From Mangrovicoccus algicola (GTDB lineage: Bacteria; Pseudomonadota; Alphaproteobacteria; Rhodobacterales; Rhodobacteraceae): 47,914 nt of DNA. Numbering within the stretch: the first letter of the stretch is position 1; each line of letters opens with the position of its first letter. This document shows positions 9,119-18,347 of this stretch, one piece after another. The stretch is taken from assembly GCF_014903745.1 (NCBI RefSeq), contig NZ_JACVXA010000039.1, positions 1 through 47,914 of the forward strand. The letters run 5' to 3'. Under the pieces are notes generated by a model. That model worked only from the letters and a program-made list of their open reading frames with translations, did not search any database and had not been told where the DNA came from. A program made the position numbers and the translations under genes.

Positions 9119-9727
9119 TCACCTCTCGAACGGAACGATGGAAAGACATATCGAGAGAATCTCGGCATCCTCCGGTCCCTCGGACGTGAAGGCGTGCCGC
9201 ATCGTGCTGTCCAGATATGCACTTTCGCCGACCTTGAGCACCAGAGGTGCATAGTGCTGGGTATGGAGCCCGAGCGTGCCGGAGAGGACATAGATGTACT
9301 CCTCGCCACGGTGGATGCTCCATTCATCGGGCGGCGGAACCTCATGGGTGCGTATCCGCATCTTCAGCGGCACCATTACCTTGCCGCGCAGGTTGGACGA
9401 ATGGACCTCGTAATCGTAGTGATCCGTGCTGTGCCGTTCCGCCTCTCCGATACGGGTCGAGGTCAGCCGGCCGGACGGGGCGCTCTCGGTCGGCGGATCG
9501 AGAATCTCCACGAAGTTCAGCTGGAGGGGCCGTATCAGCCGCATGAGCGTGTCGAAGCTGGGGCTCGACTGGCCGATCTCGATCTTGGATATGGCAGGGA
9601 CCGAGACGCCGCTGCGTTCACTGAGATCGCCCAGGGTCCAGCCGCATTCCTTGCGCCGGGCGCGCAGCCTGCGCCCGACTTCGGCGGTTATCCTCTGGTC
9701 AGGGGTGTCAGCCGCGTCCTTGGTCAT
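9119..9727 (-). CDS. XRE-family regulator with C-terminal cupin domain
   Basis: This 202-residue transcription factor has an N-terminal helix-turn-helix (about 14-68: VGRRLRARRKECGWTLGDLS and SGVSVPAISKIEIGQSSPS) and a C-terminal cupin_2 barrel (about 115-190: PPPDEWSIHRGEEYIYVLSG, VLKVGESAYLDSTMRHAF). The architecture is that of PuuR-type regulators, in which the cupin binds a small ligand. It is the last gene of the GS-nitrilase-amidotransferase run and overlaps the amidotransferase by 20 bp, so it probably autoregulates this set. The palindrome at 13022-13037 is the best candidate operator. The ligand is unknown, perhaps the amine or amide handled by the operon. Confidence 0.85.
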   Translation of the reverse strand: MTKDAADTPDQRITAEVGRRLRARRKECGWTLGDLSERSGVSVPAISKIEIGQSSPSFDTLMRLIRPLQLNFVEILDPPTESAPSGRLTSTRIGEAERHSTDHYDYEVHSSNLRGKVMVPLKMRIRTHEVPPPDEWSIHRGEEYIYVLSGTLGLHTQHYAPLVLKVGESAYLDSTMRHAFTSEGPEDAEILSICLSIVPFER

Positions 9728-10388
9728 TCATCACTCTTCTGAGTAGTTCATCGAGCAACGCCGCGGTGCGCGGCCTCGCCCGTTCAAGCTCTTCCAGGCA
9801 GTCTACTTCGAAATCGGCAGGAAGATCGAGATGCCCGTCGGGGGCGCCGCGATGTTCGGCAATCCAGGACGAGACGATGGTCGCATCGACCTCGGGATGG
9901 AACTGGACCCCGATGGCGCGCCCATGCTGGAAGGCCTGTGGCACCGTGCCGTCGGCGGCCAGCAGCTCGCAGCCCTCGGGAACGTCGAACCTGTCGCCGT
10001 GCCAGCGGAACCAGGGCCCCTGCCAGAGCGCGTCGGCGGCGTGGTCGTTCACACGCCAGCCATGGATCTTGTCGCCCATCGGCAGAACCTCGGCGCCCAG
10101 GGCCGACGCGATCAGCTGCGCGCCGAAACAGATGCCGAGGGTCGGTCGATCCTGCGCGACCCGGCTTTTCAGGAAGTCGCGCTGCTGCCGGATCCAAGGA
10201 TGCGCGTCCATTTCATAGACCCCGCGCGGCGATCCCAGGACGACCAGCAGGTCGTGATCCGGGAACTCCCGATAGCTTTCCGTCCGGGCGTCGCGGATGA
10301 TCAGCTCGGCCCCATGCCTGTCCGCAAGAAGGCTGCCGAAGGTGCCCAGGCCGGAGCTGGTGGAATTCTGCAGGACAAGGACCTTCAC
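9708..10388 (-). CDS. Class I glutamine amidotransferase-like protein
   Basis: This 226-residue protein has the class I GATase triad: Cys87 in LGICFGAQ, and His164 and Glu166 in VQFHPEVD. It stands alone, with no synthase domain, so it probably hydrolyses a gamma-glutamyl amide or supplies ammonia to a partner. A GTG start at 10388 is chosen because it overlaps the nitrilase stop as GTGA (10385-10388), a sign of translational coupling; a start 10 codons upstream would lie inside the nitrilase gene. The pairing of a glutamine-synthetase-like ligase with a GATase recalls gamma-glutamylation pathways for amines (putrescine PuuA/PuuD, aniline AtdA1/AtdA2). The active-site context ICFGAQ differs from that of PuuD. 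Confidence 0.82.
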   Translation of the reverse strand: MKVLVLQNSTSSGLGTFGSLLADRHGAELIIRDARTESYREFPDHDLLVVLGSPRGVYEMDAHPWIRQQRDFLKSRVAQDRPTLGICFGAQLIASALGAEVLPMGDKIHGWRVNDHAADALWQGPWFRWHGDRFDVPEGCELLAADGTVPQAFQHGRAIGVQFHPEVDATIVSSWIAEHRGAPDGHLDLPADFEVDCLEELERARPRTAALLDELLRRVMNDQGRG

Positions 10389-11353
10389 GCGCCGGTCTTC
10401 CCGCGGTCTCCGCTGCATCCTGTCCAGAGGACGGCCTCCGGGCGGTCGCCGCGGATGGTCACGTCGAAGATATCGGTGCGGGCGTAGTGGCCCGTTGGAT
10501 CAAGACTTTGCCGGGCACCGGCCAGAAGCGCCAGGTCCACGTCGGCGGCGATCAGGCCCTCGAAATCCGCCGGGCCCTCGGCGACAACCTCGCCGGCAGG
10601 CGAGACGATCCGGGATCCGCCGCGGAAGATCGTGTCGACGCCTTCCGCGACGAGCTGCTCATGGAAGGGGAAGGTCGCGGGGATATCCGCCATCGACAGG
10701 AGGCCCATGACGCTGACCACCCATAGCCGACCCTCGCGGGCGATGAACTCCGGGGCGACATTGGCCACTTCCGCATTGCCGGGCCAAGCAGCGAAATGGA
10801 CCTCCGCGCCCCCGGCATAAAGCGCATAGCGCGCCTGGGGCATCCAATTCTCCCAGCAATTCAGGGCGCTGCCGCGCAGGCCGCCGAAATCATGCACCCT
10901 CAGGCCGTGGGCATCGCCGATCGCCCAGCAGAGTCTTTCGTCATGCGTCGGCATGAGCTTGCGATGTGCGCCAAGCACGCCGGTCTCGCGGTGGATCGCC
11001 AGCATGGTGCACCAGATGCTGCCGCGCCCGGCACTGGTGCCGCGTTCGTTCATCCCGAGATAGACGGAAACGCCGCTGTCGCGGGCCGCTTCCGCCACCC
11101 GGGCCACCAGGGGGGACGAGATCTCGACCGCCGCGTCCAGGAAGGCGGCATAGGCCTGGCGCTGACGGGCATCGTCGAAGGCCGCCGCATTGGTGCGGCA
11201 CAGCCAGAAGGGGTAGCCGCTGAGATAGGCCTCCGGGAAGGCCAGAAGGTCGACCCCCAGGGCAGCCGCCTCGGCGATGGTGTCGATGATCCGCTGAACG
11301 GTCCTTTCGGGGTCGAGCCAGACGGGCCGGATTTGTGCCGCTGCGACTTTCAT
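10385..11353 (-). CDS. Nitrilase-family carbon-nitrogen hydrolase
   Basis: This 322-residue enzyme resembles true nitrilases, which convert R-CN to a carboxylate and ammonia. The catalytic Glu-Lys-Cys triad is complete: Glu41 in FPEAYLSGYP, Lys132 in HRKLMPTHDE and Cys166 in LNCWENWMP. The CWENWMP context is that of nitrilases and cyanide-degrading relatives, not of aliphatic amidases or ureidopropionases. Start at 11353 (MKVAAAQIRPVW), with AAGG about 5-8 bases upstream. It lies 81 bp after the glutamine-synthetase-like gene and is coupled to the amidotransferase. Substrate unknown. Confidence 0.88.
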   Translation of the reverse strand: MKVAAAQIRPVWLDPERTVQRIIDTIAEAAALGVDLLAFPEAYLSGYPFWLCRTNAAAFDDARQRQAYAAFLDAAVEISSPLVARVAEAARDSGVSVYLGMNERGTSAGRGSIWCTMLAIHRETGVLGAHRKLMPTHDERLCWAIGDAHGLRVHDFGGLRGSALNCWENWMPQARYALYAGGAEVHFAAWPGNAEVANVAPEFIAREGRLWVVSVMGLLSMADIPATFPFHEQLVAEGVDTIFRGGSRIVSPAGEVVAEGPADFEGLIAADVDLALLAGARQSLDPTGHYARTDIFDVTIRGDRPEAVLWTGCSGDRGKTGA

Positions 11354-11434
11354 GTCCTTGCCTTCGCTCCGTGTTTCCTCTTGCGCCCGCAAGGGCCGCC
11401 GGGCCCGACCGGCCGGGGCCGGTCGGACAGGTCG

Positions 11435-12886
11435 TCAGTACATCTCGAAGTATTCGCGATGCTCCCAGTCGGTCACTTCGGAAAGGAAGCGCGCGACCTC
11501 GAACTTTTTCAGCGAGACAAGGTAGTGATGTGCCTTCTCGCCCAACTCGGTCCGGATCACGTCATCGGCTGCGAAACCGTCGATCGCGGCCATCAGGCTT
11601 TCCGGCAGGTCGGGGCGGTCCTCGTCATAGGCCGCCGTCACCGGATCGCCGGGGGCGATGTCCCTGGCGATGCCATCGCGGCCCGAGAGGATCTGCGATG
11701 CAATGTAGAGATAGGGATTTGCCGTGGGCTCGCCCACGCGATTCTCGATCCGGCTGGCCGGGTCGCCGCCCTGGCCGATGACCCGCAGCATGGCGCCGCG
11801 GTTTTCCTTCGCCCAGGCGGCCTTCAACGGCGCGAAGCTGTTGGGCGCGCGGCGCTTGTAGCCGTTGATCGTGGGCGTCGACATCAGCGCCGAGCCGGAG
11901 GCGTGGGCCAGAAGCCCCCCCAGGTAGGCCATGCCCAGCTTCGACAGCGGCGTGTCCTCGCCGTCGGCGGCAAAGAGGTTGGCCCCGGTTTCGGCATCCA
12001 CCAGCGACTGGTGCATGTGCCAGCCGCTGGGGAAGGTATTGGCGATCTTGGGCTTGGCCATGAAGCTGGCGTGATAGCCCTTGCGGCGGCACAGCTGCTT
12101 GATCGCTGTGCGGAACAGCAGGGCGGCATCAGCGGCTTCCAGCGGCGGCAGCGGGTCGAATGTCACCTCGATCTGGCCCGGGCCCCATTCGTCCTCGATC
12201 GTCTCCACCGGCAGGCCGAGCGCGTCGATGTTCTTCTGCAGGTAGCTCAGCAGGTCCTCGATCTCGTCACCGCGGGTCTCCGTCAGGTACTGGTAGCCGT
12301 GGGAGATCATTTCCACCTCGGGCGCAGCGGGCGGATAGCCGCTGTCGGCGGGCGATAGCTTGGGATCGAGCATGCGGAAAACGTAGAATTCGAATTCCAG
12401 CCCCACGAGCATGCCCATTCCGTCCGATTCCAGCTTGGCGACCTGTTCGCGCAGGATCTGGCGGGTCGAGAGCGGGCAAGGCGCGCCGTTGCCGAAATAG
12501 GCGTCGCTCAGGCACCAACCGGTGTCTTCGACCCAGGGCAGGACGCGGAAGGTCGTGGGGTCGGGCACCAGGACGCCATCGGGCAGGCCGATCATCTCGG
12601 GGATGCCGAGGTGGTTCTCGGCGCCGAAGGGCGGCACGATCGGATGGTTCGTGGTGTCGAAGATTGCCGTGACCAGCTGGAAATCCTTTCCGTCCTTCAG
12701 GCACTTGATGAAATGCTCCGCGCTGACGGTCTTGCCGCGCACGATGCCGTGCTGGTCGCCCCAGCCGACACGCACATTGCGGATGCCGCTCTGCTTGATC
12801 TGGGCGACAAGCGCCTCTGCCGCGGCCTTCTGCGCATCGCTCCACAAGCCGTGACGCTCGATGAAGCCCTGTTTCTGATTAACCAT
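11435..12886 (-). CDS. Glutamine-synthetase-like gamma-glutamyl ligase (GlnA/PuuA family)
   Basis: This 483-residue ATP-dependent ligase has glutamine-synthetase landmarks: LVGLEFEFYV and DEWGPGQIEVTF (metal-binding Glu residues), SGWHMHQSL (metal His), NGYKRRAPNSFAP and ENRGAMLRV (nucleotide and glutamate sites), and SRIENRVGEPTANPYLY. NSFAP replaces the usual Glu-flap segment of true glutamine synthetases and is nearer to PuuA-type or other gamma-glutamylamine synthetases. No adenylylation-site Tyr segment is obvious at the C-terminus, which ends HREYFEMY. Start at 12886 (MVNQKQGF), with AGGGA at a suitable distance. Likely role: gamma-glutamylation of an amine or ammonia as the first step of the operon. 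The acceptor is unknown. Confidence 0.82.
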   Translation of the reverse strand: MVNQKQGFIERHGLWSDAQKAAAEALVAQIKQSGIRNVRVGWGDQHGIVRGKTVSAEHFIKCLKDGKDFQLVTAIFDTTNHPIVPPFGAENHLGIPEMIGLPDGVLVPDPTTFRVLPWVEDTGWCLSDAYFGNGAPCPLSTRQILREQVAKLESDGMGMLVGLEFEFYVFRMLDPKLSPADSGYPPAAPEVEMISHGYQYLTETRGDEIEDLLSYLQKNIDALGLPVETIEDEWGPGQIEVTFDPLPPLEAADAALLFRTAIKQLCRRKGYHASFMAKPKIANTFPSGWHMHQSLVDAETGANLFAADGEDTPLSKLGMAYLGGLLAHASGSALMSTPTINGYKRRAPNSFAPLKAAWAKENRGAMLRVIGQGGDPASRIENRVGEPTANPYLYIASQILSGRDGIARDIAPGDPVTAAYDEDRPDLPESLMAAIDGFAADDVIRTELGEKAHHYLVSLKKFEVARFLSEVTDWEHREYFEMY

Positions 12887-13006
12887 GTTCAATCCCTGTT
12901 GCTTTGTTGTCCGCAAGGAGCCCGGAACCCGGAGGCGCGAGCCTGGTGCGCGTCAGCCGTCTCGGTGACCTTACCCGGACTGGACATTCTGAGTCAGAGC
13001 AATTTT

Positions 13007-13067
13007 CGTCAAGGTGTAAAATTCTCTTGAAAGAGAAAAAGATCTGCTTTCTTTATTCATAAGAGAA
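13007..13067. promoter_or_regulatory. Divergent control region with palindrome and repeated half-site
   Basis: The 202-bp gap between the GS-like gene and the DUF1097 gene is AT-rich for this genome. TTCTCTT-GA-AAGAGAA (13022-13037) is a perfect 7+7 palindrome, and AAGAGAA recurs at 13061-13067, exactly 30 bp (about three helical turns) from the first copy. On the minus strand TTGACG (13012-13007) could be a -35 box for the GS operon, though no good -10 follows. The palindrome lies between the two start codons, where a regulator such as the XRE/cupin protein would act. Binding is inferred. Confidence 0.5.
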
Positions 13068-13088
13068 TCACGAACAGCAGGGACTCCC

Positions 13089-13610
13089 ATGAACCAGACA
13101 ACGGCAACGGCGCTTGGCGTCGGAATTTTCGGTGGCCTGGCCACTTTCCTTTACATGTCCAGCGGAACGGTGCTGATCTGGGCGGCCTTCGTCGCCTGGG
13201 CCTCGTTCTTTGCCATTGGCGGCACCCGGGCGCAGGTGGCGCTCAACATCACCTGCAACCTCTTCGGCGTGGTCGTAGCCTGGGCCGTCGGGCTGCTCAT
13301 CCTGGCCAACCCCTTCGGCATCGCGGTGCCGGTCTGGGCCGGCCTGATGGTGCTGATCAGCGTGGTGATCTACATCTCGGCCTCGGTGATCCCGGCGTTT
13401 TCCTCGGTGCCTGCGGTCACCTTCGGCTATGCGGCGACCTTTGCCTATATCAGCCAGACACCGGGTGTATTCTCCATCGGCACGATGCTTTCGCTCAGCT
13501 TCTCCAATGTGCTCGTCAATGTCGGGCTTTCGATGATCGGCGGCACGCTCTTCGCCTACGGGTCTGCCTGGCTTTCGGGCGTGCTGGCAAAGCCCGTGGC
13601 GGAAACCTGA
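13089..13610 (+). CDS. DUF1097 integral membrane protein
   Basis: This 173-residue hydrophobic protein belongs to the DUF1097 family (E. coli YcdZ is a member). About five or six membrane segments are visible, for example ALGVGIFGGLATFLYMSSG, WAAFVAWASFFAIGG, VAWAVGLLILANPFGI and a C-terminal pair ending GGTLFAYGSAWLSG. No transport motif is known for the family. It has a good ribosome site (AGGGACTCCCATG) and is the first gene of the plus-strand arm of the nitrogen locus, 63 bp before the isochorismatase-type hydrolase. A role in passage of a substrate or product is a guess from context. Confidence 0.8.
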   Translation: MNQTTATALGVGIFGGLATFLYMSSGTVLIWAAFVAWASFFAIGGTRAQVALNITCNLFGVVVAWAVGLLILANPFGIAVPVWAGLMVLISVVIYISASVIPAFSSVPAVTFGYAATFAYISQTPGVFSIGTMLSLSFSNVLVNVGLSMIGGTLFAYGSAWLSGVLAKPVAET

Positions 13611-13673
13611 GGACGCGGGCGGGCGAAGGGCTTGCGCCCGGCGTCCGCCGCACCGGTCCCGAGAGGAGAAATC

Positions 13674-14357
13674 ATGAGCAACTGGAAAACCGCCAACCGC
13701 AGCTTCTACTACGATGGCGCGCCGCCGCCGGAGGATCCGGTGCTGGCGCGCGCAGATACGGCTTTGCTGGTGATCGACCTGCAAAATTGCTACCTCTGGC
13801 GCCGCCCGGACGGGATCCCGCCGGAGGTGCCGCCGGAATGGGCCCAATTCGACGCGCGCCTGCGCGAAACGGTCCTGCCCCGCACCGCCGCCATGATCGC
13901 TGCTTTCCGCGACCGCGGCATGGAGGTGATCCATGCCCGCATCGCCTGCCAGCACGCGGATGGGCGCGATCGCTCCCTCAGCCAGAAGAAACCGGGCTGG
14001 AACAACCTGCTTCTGCCCAAGGACGCCTTCGCCTCGAAAATCCTGGAAGAGGTGACCCCGGCGCCGGACGAGATCGTTGTGACCAAGACCACCGACAGCG
14101 CCCTGACCGGCACCAACCTGCGGCTCGGGCTGTCCAACATGGGCATCCGCAACGTGGTCTGTGCTGGCATCTTCACCGACCAGTGCGTCAGCTCCACCGT
14201 GCGAAGCCTGGCGGATGAAAGCTTTGACGTGATCGTGCTCGACGACTGCTGTGCGGCTGGCACGGAGGAGTTGCACCGCAGGGAACTCGAGGTGCTGAAC
14301 ATGATTTACTGCCAGGTCATGCGCGCAGACGATCTCCTTGGCTATCTTCCGGACTGA
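13674..14357 (+). CDS. Isochorismatase-family cysteine hydrolase
   Basis: This 227-residue hydrolase has the family triad Asp35 (LLVIDLQNCY), Lys138 (VTKTTDSAL) and Cys171 (IFTDQCVSSTV). Relatives include N-carbamoylsarcosine amidase, nicotinamidase and ureidoacrylate hydrolase; lack of the nicotinamidase metal-binding D..H..H cluster makes an amide or carbamoyl hydrolase more likely. The ATG at 13674 follows a near-ideal GAGAGGAGAAATC site and is preferred over one 14 codons upstream. It is transcribed with the DUF1097 gene and divergent from the GS-nitrilase-amidotransferase operon, fitting release of ammonia from an amide in the same pathway. Confidence 0.85.
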   Translation: MSNWKTANRSFYYDGAPPPEDPVLARADTALLVIDLQNCYLWRRPDGIPPEVPPEWAQFDARLRETVLPRTAAMIAAFRDRGMEVIHARIACQHADGRDRSLSQKKPGWNNLLLPKDAFASKILEEVTPAPDEIVVTKTTDSALTGTNLRLGLSNMGIRNVVCAGIFTDQCVSSTVRSLADESFDVIVLDDCCAAGTEELHRRELEVLNMIYCQVMRADDLLGYLPD

Positions 14358-14878
14358 CGGGCCGATCATCGCGCAATCTTGCTACGGCGGACTTCCACCG
14401 CGGCCCGATGGCGCCGGTGATCCGACATATCGGCAATGCGCTACACCTTGGCCGGGCGCGCTCGAGTCTCCCCCTTCCCCTCTCGAATTTGAAAACCGCA
14501 CGCCTCCGGCCGTCGGCGGAAGGCGAGACCGGGGATGACCTCTTCGCCTTCCTCACCTGCCCGCCCTTTGCCGGGCTCGCCGCGGTTGACCTCCGCGAGG
14601 ATGGTTACGAAATTTCCAAGCAGCAGCAGCACGTTGCGTCATGGCGAATGAAATTTCTGCTATCTCTTGGAGACCGCGGCAGGAAGATGTGTTCGCAACC
14701 TGGCATCTGCGTCCTTCACCCGCCCCCAGCCGGGCACACGCGGCAGCCGGGGGCCATGGCGGCGCGGTCTCCGGTCCAGGTCGCAGAGTTCGCGCGCCTT
14801 TCCAATTCAACGGAATTGTTCAGGGGAAAATAAACCATCCGCTTCTAGCAAGGTCGCGATCAACGGGAATCGAGGCCC
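14358..14878. other. Intergenic gap without recognised gene
   Basis: I see no convincing gene, RNA or terminator in these 521 bp. Open frames on both strands are short, low-complexity and unlike known proteins. The end nearest the chemoreceptor (after about 14800) is less GC-rich and presumably carries its promoter. Confidence 0.5.
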
Positions 14879-17272
14879 ATGACCATCACGACATTCCTCA
14901 GCAGGCAAAGTCTCAGAACGATCTTCCTCGGCGCTGCGCTCCTGCCCATGGCGGCAGCCGTGGCGTTCGCGATCATCCTGATCCGCGCCGAAGCCCGGGA
15001 GATGCTGGAAACCCGGCAGCTCGGGGAGCTGATGCAGTTGGTCGATGCGCTCGGCGACCTTGTTCACGAGCAGCAGAAAGAGCGGGGCGCAACCAGCATC
15101 TTCCTCAGCAGCAAGGGCGCCGAGTTCGGTCCCCAGCTCGCCGCGCAGCGCGAGGCCACGGATGCTGCAAGCGCCACGCTGACGGGGCTGATCGGCAAAC
15201 TCGATCTGGCCACCAGCGATCCCGATCTGTCAGGTCAGACGGCAGCGATCCTCGCGAAACTTCAGGCGCGCCCCGAGATCCGCGACCAGGTGGACGCGCA
15301 AACCATTCCGGTTCCGGACGCAATCGGATTCTACACGGCAGGCAATACCATCATGCTGGACCAGATCTCGCGGATCGGCGGGCGCAGCAGCGACAGCGGC
15401 GTGACGGCGAGCCTGGGCAGTTTTGTCGCCTTCCTCGCGGCGAAAGAACGCGCCGGGGTCGAACGTGCCGTTGCCTCGGGCGGATTCGCGCTTGGCCGGT
15501 TCGACCTCGCGCGGCTGCTCGTGCTGCAGCGCCTGATCGCGCAGCAGGAGATGGGGTTCGAATTCTTCCTGTCGAACGCCCCGGCGCCGGACCGGGCCGC
15601 CTTCGAAGCGATGCGCGCCCTGCCCGAAACCCGGGCGGTGTGGACCTATCGCGACCTCGCCTTCGCCTTCCCCCGGACAGCCGATCTGTCCGGCATCACC
15701 GGCACGGATTTCTTCAACGCGTCAACGGTCCGCATCAACGCGATGAAGGATCTGGAAGAACAGATGTCGGCGGAGATCGCTGCCATGGTCGGCAGCCTGT
15801 ATCGCGCCAGCTTCCGGTCGCTCTGCGTGGCGCTTGCGCTGCTCGGCATCCTCATCCTCGGCATGTCCATGGCGCTGCGCGCCATGCTGCGCTGCATTCT
15901 GGAAATGCTGTCGGGCATTGCCGAGGCGGCCGACCGGATGTCGAACGGCGAGCTGAAAACCGCATTGCCGACGCAGACGCCGAGGGAACTGGGCGCGATC
16001 GTCGTCGCTCTCGACCGGTTCCGGACCAGCATCATCGAAGGACGCGACCTGGTTGCCCGAGAGGCTCGGGCGAAAGCCGCGGCCGAGCAGCGCGCGGCAG
16101 ACCAGAAGGAAGAGCAGCGTCTCTATGAGCTGCGGCAGGAAGAGGCTGCTGCCGCACGCCGTGCCGAGCGGGCGGATCGCGACAAGCGCAATGCCGAAGA
16201 AATTGCGCTTGTCGTCAATGCCTGTGCGAGAGGCGACTTCTCGCAGCGTCTCGGCCTGGACGGCAAGGAAGGCGCGATCGCTGAGATCTGCGCCGGGGTC
16301 AACCGCATCGGCGAGGTTGCCGATCGCGGACTGGCCGAGATTCGCGCCGCGCTTGAACGGATTGCCGATGGCGATCTCACGCATCGCATGGACGACTCCC
16401 TGTCCGGAGTCTTCGCCGAGATCGGAGGGGTGATGGCCCGGACCATCGGCAATCTTGGCCAGACGCTGGCACGGGTGTCCGCCTCCGCCGTGACCGTGAA
16501 TGGCTCTGCCCGGGAACTGTCGACGGCCACTGACGATCTTGCCCGCAGGTCCGAACGCAATGCCGCCATGCTCGAGCAGACCGCGGCTTCGCTGAACCAG
16601 ATGTCGAGTTCGATCGGCACGGCCTCCGAGGCCGCCGTTTCGGCACGGCAGTCGGTCGGCACCATGTCCTCGCGCGCCGAACAGGGAAACGAGGTCGTCC
16701 AAGGGACGATCGCGCAGATGGAGGAGATTTCCAGGGCCGCCGAGAGTATCGAGAAGGTGCTCGGCGTCATCGACGATATTGCCTTTCAAACCAATCTTCT
16801 CGCACTGAATGCGGGCGTCGAAGCTGCAAGGGCGGGCGAGGCCGGTCGCGGTTTCGCCGTCGTGGCCTCCGAGGTGCGCGCCCTGGCACAGCGATCTTCC
16901 GAATCCGCAAGAGAGATTGCCGACATGATGGCGCGCTCTTCGGAAAGCGTGCGTCGCGGGGTCGAGATGGCGGCCAATTCCGGAGAGGCTCTGCGCCACA
17001 TCGTCGGCGATATTGGCGAGGTGTCGGGGGCAATTGACCGGATTGCGGCGACATTCCAGGAAGCGAAGCTGGGGATTTCCGAAATCAGCGAGGCGACGAC
17101 ACAGATCGACCGTACGACCCAGCAAAATGCGGCGATGTTCGAGGAAACCAATGCTGCGATCCATACACTCGAAACCGAGGCTCGGCGGCTTTCGGAGGAG
17201 ATGGGAGCCTTCAAGGTCGATCCGGACACCGCCTCTGAACACATTTCGGCCCCTGCCGCCAATGTCGCGTAG
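14879..17272 (+). CDS. Methyl-accepting chemotaxis protein with NIT-type sensor domain
   Basis: This 797-residue transmembrane chemoreceptor has an N-terminal helix (about 14-38), then a periplasmic helical domain of the nitrate/nitrite-sensing (NIT) type, recognisable by [18 protein letters not shown] and by [14 protein letters not shown] second membrane segment lies near 315-335 ([20 protein letters not shown]). A HAMP domain, an Ala/Glu/Arg-rich coiled coil (about 385-430) and a second HAMP-like stretch (GDFSQRL to GDLTHRM) follow. The signalling hairpin tip is [20 protein letters not shown], about 620-640. There is no C-terminal CheR/CheB pentapeptide; it ends SAPAANVA. The ligand is inferred only from the domain type. 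Its stop is directly followed by an IS5 remnant. Confidence 0.88.
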   Translation: MTITTFLSRQSLRTIFLGAALLPMAAAVAFAIILIRAEAREMLETRQLGELMQLVDALGDLVHEQQKERGATSIFLSSKGAEFGPQLAAQREATDAASATLTGLIGKLDLATSDPDLSGQTAAILAKLQARPEIRDQVDAQTIPVPDAIGFYTAGNTIMLDQISRIGGRSSDSGVTASLGSFVAFLAAKERAGVERAVASGGFALGRFDLARLLVLQRLIAQQEMGFEFFLSNAPAPDRAAFEAMRALPETRAVWTYRDLAFAFPRTADLSGITGTDFFNASTVRINAMKDLEEQMSAEIAAMVGSLYRASFRSLCVALALLGILILGMSMALRAMLRCILEMLSGIAEAADRMSNGELKTALPTQTPRELGAIVVALDRFRTSIIEGRDLVAREARAKAAAEQRAADQKEEQRLYELRQEEAAAARRAERADRDKRNAEEIALVVNACARGDFSQRLGLDGKEGAIAEICAGVNRIGEVADRGLAEIRAALERIADGDLTHRMDDSLSGVFAEIGGVMARTIGNLGQTLARVSASAVTVNGSARELSTATDDLARRSERNAAMLEQTAASLNQMSSSIGTASEAAVSARQSVGTMSSRAEQGNEVVQGTIAQMEEISRAAESIEKVLGVIDDIAFQTNLLALNAGVEAARAGEAGRGFAVVASEVRALAQRSSESAREIADMMARSSESVRRGVEMAANSGEALRHIVGDIGEVSGAIDRIAATFQEAKLGISEISEATTQIDRTTQQNAAMFEETNAAIHTLETEARRLSEEMGAFKVDPDTASEHISAPAANVA

Positions 17273-17280
17273 CCGATTGC

Positions 17281-17820
17281 GTCGACGACGAAGAACGAGG
17301 GCCTCGAACAGGTCGGCGCGCATGGCGCAAGATGCATCTGGCGATGGGTGCCGCCACCTCGGATATCCGTGCCGTCGAGTTCACCTCCAGCCGGGAACGC
17401 GACAGTCCCAACCTGCCGGACCTGTTGGGCCAGATCCCCGCGGAAGAGGACATCGCCACCATAACCGCGGATGGCGCCTGCGACACGCGGCGATGCCACA
17501 GCGCTGTCACCGCACGGGGCGCCACTTCGATCATCCCGATCCGCAAGACCGGCGGACCGTGGAAATAGAACTGTCCCGCCGCCCGGGCCCGCAACGAAAT
17601 CCCGCGCGCGACGCGTCACTACGGGCGCGCTTTCTGGAAGCGGTGGAGCGGATACCATGTTCGCAGCCGCGCCGAGTCCCAAATGCGCTGCCTCCAGTCC
17701 TTCGGCGAGCGCATCGCCGCAAGGGCCCCCGACCGCCAGACCGCCGAAATCCACATCCGAAGAGCCCTCATGAACCGCTTCAACGCCCGCGGCACCGCCG
17801 AGATCATCCGCGGCGGCTGA
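17281..17820 (+). pseudogene. IS5-family transposase remnant
   Basis: The frame reads GRRAWRKMHLAMGAATSDIR, later PIRKTGGPWK, then a TAG stop at 17566-17568, and continues in the same frame to TGA at 17820 with ATRHYGRAFWKRWSGYHVRS, MRCLQSFGERIAAR and ALMNRFNARGTAEIIRGG. These are the middle and C-terminal parts of IS5 (IS427-like) transposases. The N-terminal third and the left end of the element are missing. The right end probably lies between 17820 and 17887, where CTGCAACAACGCC resembles such ends. It abuts the chemoreceptor gene and the truncated recombinase. Confidence 0.8.
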
Positions 17821-18339
17821 CGCCTATGGGGAAAGCGGCCCTCACACCTGAGGACACCATTCTGCAACAACGCCCATCGGACCTGTCATGAGTTCCTTCG
17901 ACTGTCGCCGCGTGCCCGGAAAGGACTGGCTGCGCTGGCTCGACACGATGGCGGACCGGCCGGGAGCCCGCAAGGCCGCGGTCGGCGCGGTGCGCGCGAT
18001 GTACCGATGGGCGGTGGAGCGGGAGATCGTCAGGGACAACCCGGCCGCCGATAGCCCCATGACCTATCAGAGCCGTGGCGGCGCGAAGCCCCGGAGCGTC
18101 GGAGACCTGAAACAATTCCGCCAGCGCCATCCGTGCGGCAGCGACGCACATATGGCGCTCGCGCTCTTCATGTTCACGGCGGCGCGGGTCTCGGATGCGA
18201 TCGCGCTCGGCCGGACAAACGAGATACAGCCAGACGGCCTGACCTGGCTCCAGTGGCAGCCCGGCAAGAAGGGATCGAGCAAGGTCACGATCCCGGTGCC
18301 GCCGCCGCTCCTGCCTGCAATTCGCGCCCGCGAGGTCGA

Positions 18340-18347
18340 GCATCTAT
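18340..18347. repeat. Left 8-bp target duplication of the IS256 element
   Basis: GCATCTAT, identical to 19725-19732; 8 bp is the duplication size expected for IS256-family elements. Confidence 0.88.

Noticed and set aside
14641-16128. A 495-codon frame overlapping the chemoreceptor in another phase
   Set aside because: Outside the first 80 codons it only repeats the chemoreceptor DNA out of frame, with Arg/Gly/Ala-rich content.
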